The notes under the pieces are model-generated. The model worked only from the letters and a program-made list of their open reading frames with translations. It was not told where the DNA came from and did not search any database. Source: Ruminococcaceae bacterium UBA1734 (GTDB lineage: Bacteria; Bacillota; Clostridia; Oscillospirales; Acutalibacteraceae). Taken from it: 15,966 nucleotides of DNA. Shown piece by piece: positions 15,322 to 15,966 of this stretch. Each line of letters opens with the position of its first letter. The first letter of the stretch is position 1. The stretch covers positions 1-15,966 of the forward strand of contig DCIE01000010.1 in the NCBI GenBank assembly GCA_002315765.1, in the 5' to 3' direction. Position numbers and translations under genes: made by a program.

Positions 15322-15387
15322 TTGGTAGATATAATTTTTTACTTAATCTTACTATTTATTTACTGGTTAATATGGGGAGACAAATAG
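15322..15387 (+). CDS. 21-residue membrane micropeptide
   Basis: A TTG-started frame with AAGAGGTG about 6 bases upstream. The peptide begins MVDIIFYLILL, is hydrophobic through residue 18 and ends in GDK, a typical single membrane helix with a charged tail. A terminator hairpin begins 21 bases after the stop and the DUF3846 gene follows. This repeats the micropeptide-hairpin-gene order seen at 12170-12447, although the two peptide sequences are not clearly related. Its small size and TTG start keep confidence moderate. Confidence 0.5.
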   Translation: MVDIIFYLILLFIYWLIWGDK

Positions 15388-15408
15388 CTAATATCAATCA
15401 TTTTTATA

Positions 15409-15441
15409 GAGGCATCCGATTGGGTGCCTCAAATTATTTTT
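15409..15441 (+). terminator. Rho-independent hairpin between the micropeptide and the DUF3846 gene
   Basis: GAGGCATCC (15409-15417) pairs with GGGTGCCTC (15422-15430), 9 bp with one G-U pair and a 4-base loop, followed by AAATTATTTTT. The T run is interrupted, so termination may be partial, which would let the downstream gene be transcribed at a reduced level. Confidence 0.7.
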
Positions 15442-15457
15442 AAAGGAGTTTTTATTT

Positions 15458-15847
15458 GTGTGTAAAGAAAATCAAAAAATCAAGGTTATTTTATGTAAGC
15501 CAAACGAAACCGCAAAGGCAATCGAAATTGAAAACAGTTTATCTTCTCTTCAAGAGATTGTCGGCGGTATAATTCAAGTCATTTATCCTTTTTCCGACGA
15601 GGTTGGAATAGTTGCAAACGACGAGGGTAAGCTTTTAGGACTGCCACTTAACAGAGGACTTAAATACGATAACGGAAATCTCTACGATATTCTATGCGGA
15701 GATTTTCTTGTTGTCGGTCTTGGCGAGGAGGATTTTTGCTCACTCTCACCAGAGCTTATGGAAAAGTATCTCTATATATTCAAATATCCCGAAATGTTTA
15801 TGCGTGTAAACGGAAAAGTTATTTGTATAAAGGGGGAACTACAATGA
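15458..15847 (+). CDS. DUF3846 domain-containing protein
   Basis: A 129-residue protein covering a complete DUF3846 domain: KVILCKPNETAKAIEIEN at about 9-26, LQEIVGGIIQVIYPF (about 31-45), VANDEGKLLGLPLNRGL (about 52-68) and YDILCGDFLVVG (about 75-86). The start is GTG with AAAGGAG 10 bases upstream. DUF3846 proteins are typical cargo of conjugative elements and related plasmids in Clostridia, often near antirestriction and other accessory genes; their function is unknown. The stop overlaps the next start by 4 bases. This gene is one of the main reasons to call the right side of the window a mobile element. Confidence 0.85.
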   Translation: MCKENQKIKVILCKPNETAKAIEIENSLSSLQEIVGGIIQVIYPFSDEVGIVANDEGKLLGLPLNRGLKYDNGNLYDILCGDFLVVGLGEEDFCSLSPELMEKYLYIFKYPEMFMRVNGKVICIKGELQ

Positions 15848-15966
15848 GCATTTTAGCAGATTTATATTTCGGAAACCTAACTCCGTTTGAAAAAGATTTT
15901 ACAAGTAAAGAGCAAAGAGAACTATCCGAAAAGCTTGTAAGCAAGGACGAAAAGTTTAGAGGTATG
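15844..15966 (+). CDS. Start of a small accessory protein (partial, runs off the right edge)
   Basis: Forty-one codons remain open to the window end. The protein begins MSILADLYFGNLTPFEKDF and continues with charged helix-forming sequence (SKEQRELSEKLVSKDEKF). This start resembles small proteins of mobile elements that I associate with the DUF6809 group, but the match is by memory only. The ATG overlaps the DUF3846 stop (ATGA) and has AAGGGGG 7 bases upstream, so the two are co-translated. Confidence 0.65.
   Translation, partial: MSILADLYFGNLTPFEKDFTSKEQRELSEKLVSKDEKFRGM

Overview
This window looks like a chromosomal segment from a low-GC, Clostridia-type Firmicute, plausibly a carbohydrate-fermenting gut anaerobe. 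The evidence is the AT-rich sequence, AGGAGG-type ribosome sites, Firmicute-style promoters and short intrinsic terminators, together with the gene families present. No rRNA, tRNA, CRISPR array or transposase was seen, so a species cannot be named.

The left part (about 1-11470) is entirely minus-strand carbohydrate metabolism, in four transcription units read from right to left. (i) A promoter at 11500-11528 drives a short in-frame chimera (start of mannose-6-phosphate isomerase joined to the end of a phosphohexomutase) and a polysaccharide deacetylase-family protein. (ii) A strong promoter at 10371-10399 drives a GH28-like beta-helix protein and a GH30 hydrolase, ending at a hairpin at 7512-7559. 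(iii) A trehalase (GH37), an SGNH esterase whose start overlaps the trehalase stop, and a DMT-type permease end at a hairpin at 4513-4552. (iv) A promoter at 4425-4453 drives a GH2 beta-mannosidase-like enzyme, coupled by a 4-base overlap to a large secreted protein with three carbohydrate-binding-like modules that runs off the left edge. All the hydrolases lack signal peptides, so they probably act in the cytoplasm on imported oligosaccharides. The left-edge protein is the only exported one.

At about 11470-12170 the window changes character. There is no convincing gene, but two long plus-strand hairpins are present. This is probably the border of an integrated mobile element.

The right part (12170-15966) reads mainly on the plus strand and resembles the accessory cargo of a Clostridial conjugative element. 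It holds a 41-residue membrane micropeptide with its own terminator, then a zinc-ribbon/amidoligase protein followed at once by a class II glutamine amidotransferase. This pair is a candidate amide-forming peptide-modification or tagging pathway. Next comes a divergent DUF4160/DUF2442 pair with its own promoter and terminator, then a second (21-residue) membrane micropeptide with a terminator, a DUF3846 protein and the start of a further small protein.

The most interesting items are the amidoligase/GAT-II pair, the ManA-phosphohexomutase chimera, and the repeated micropeptide-terminator-gene layout.
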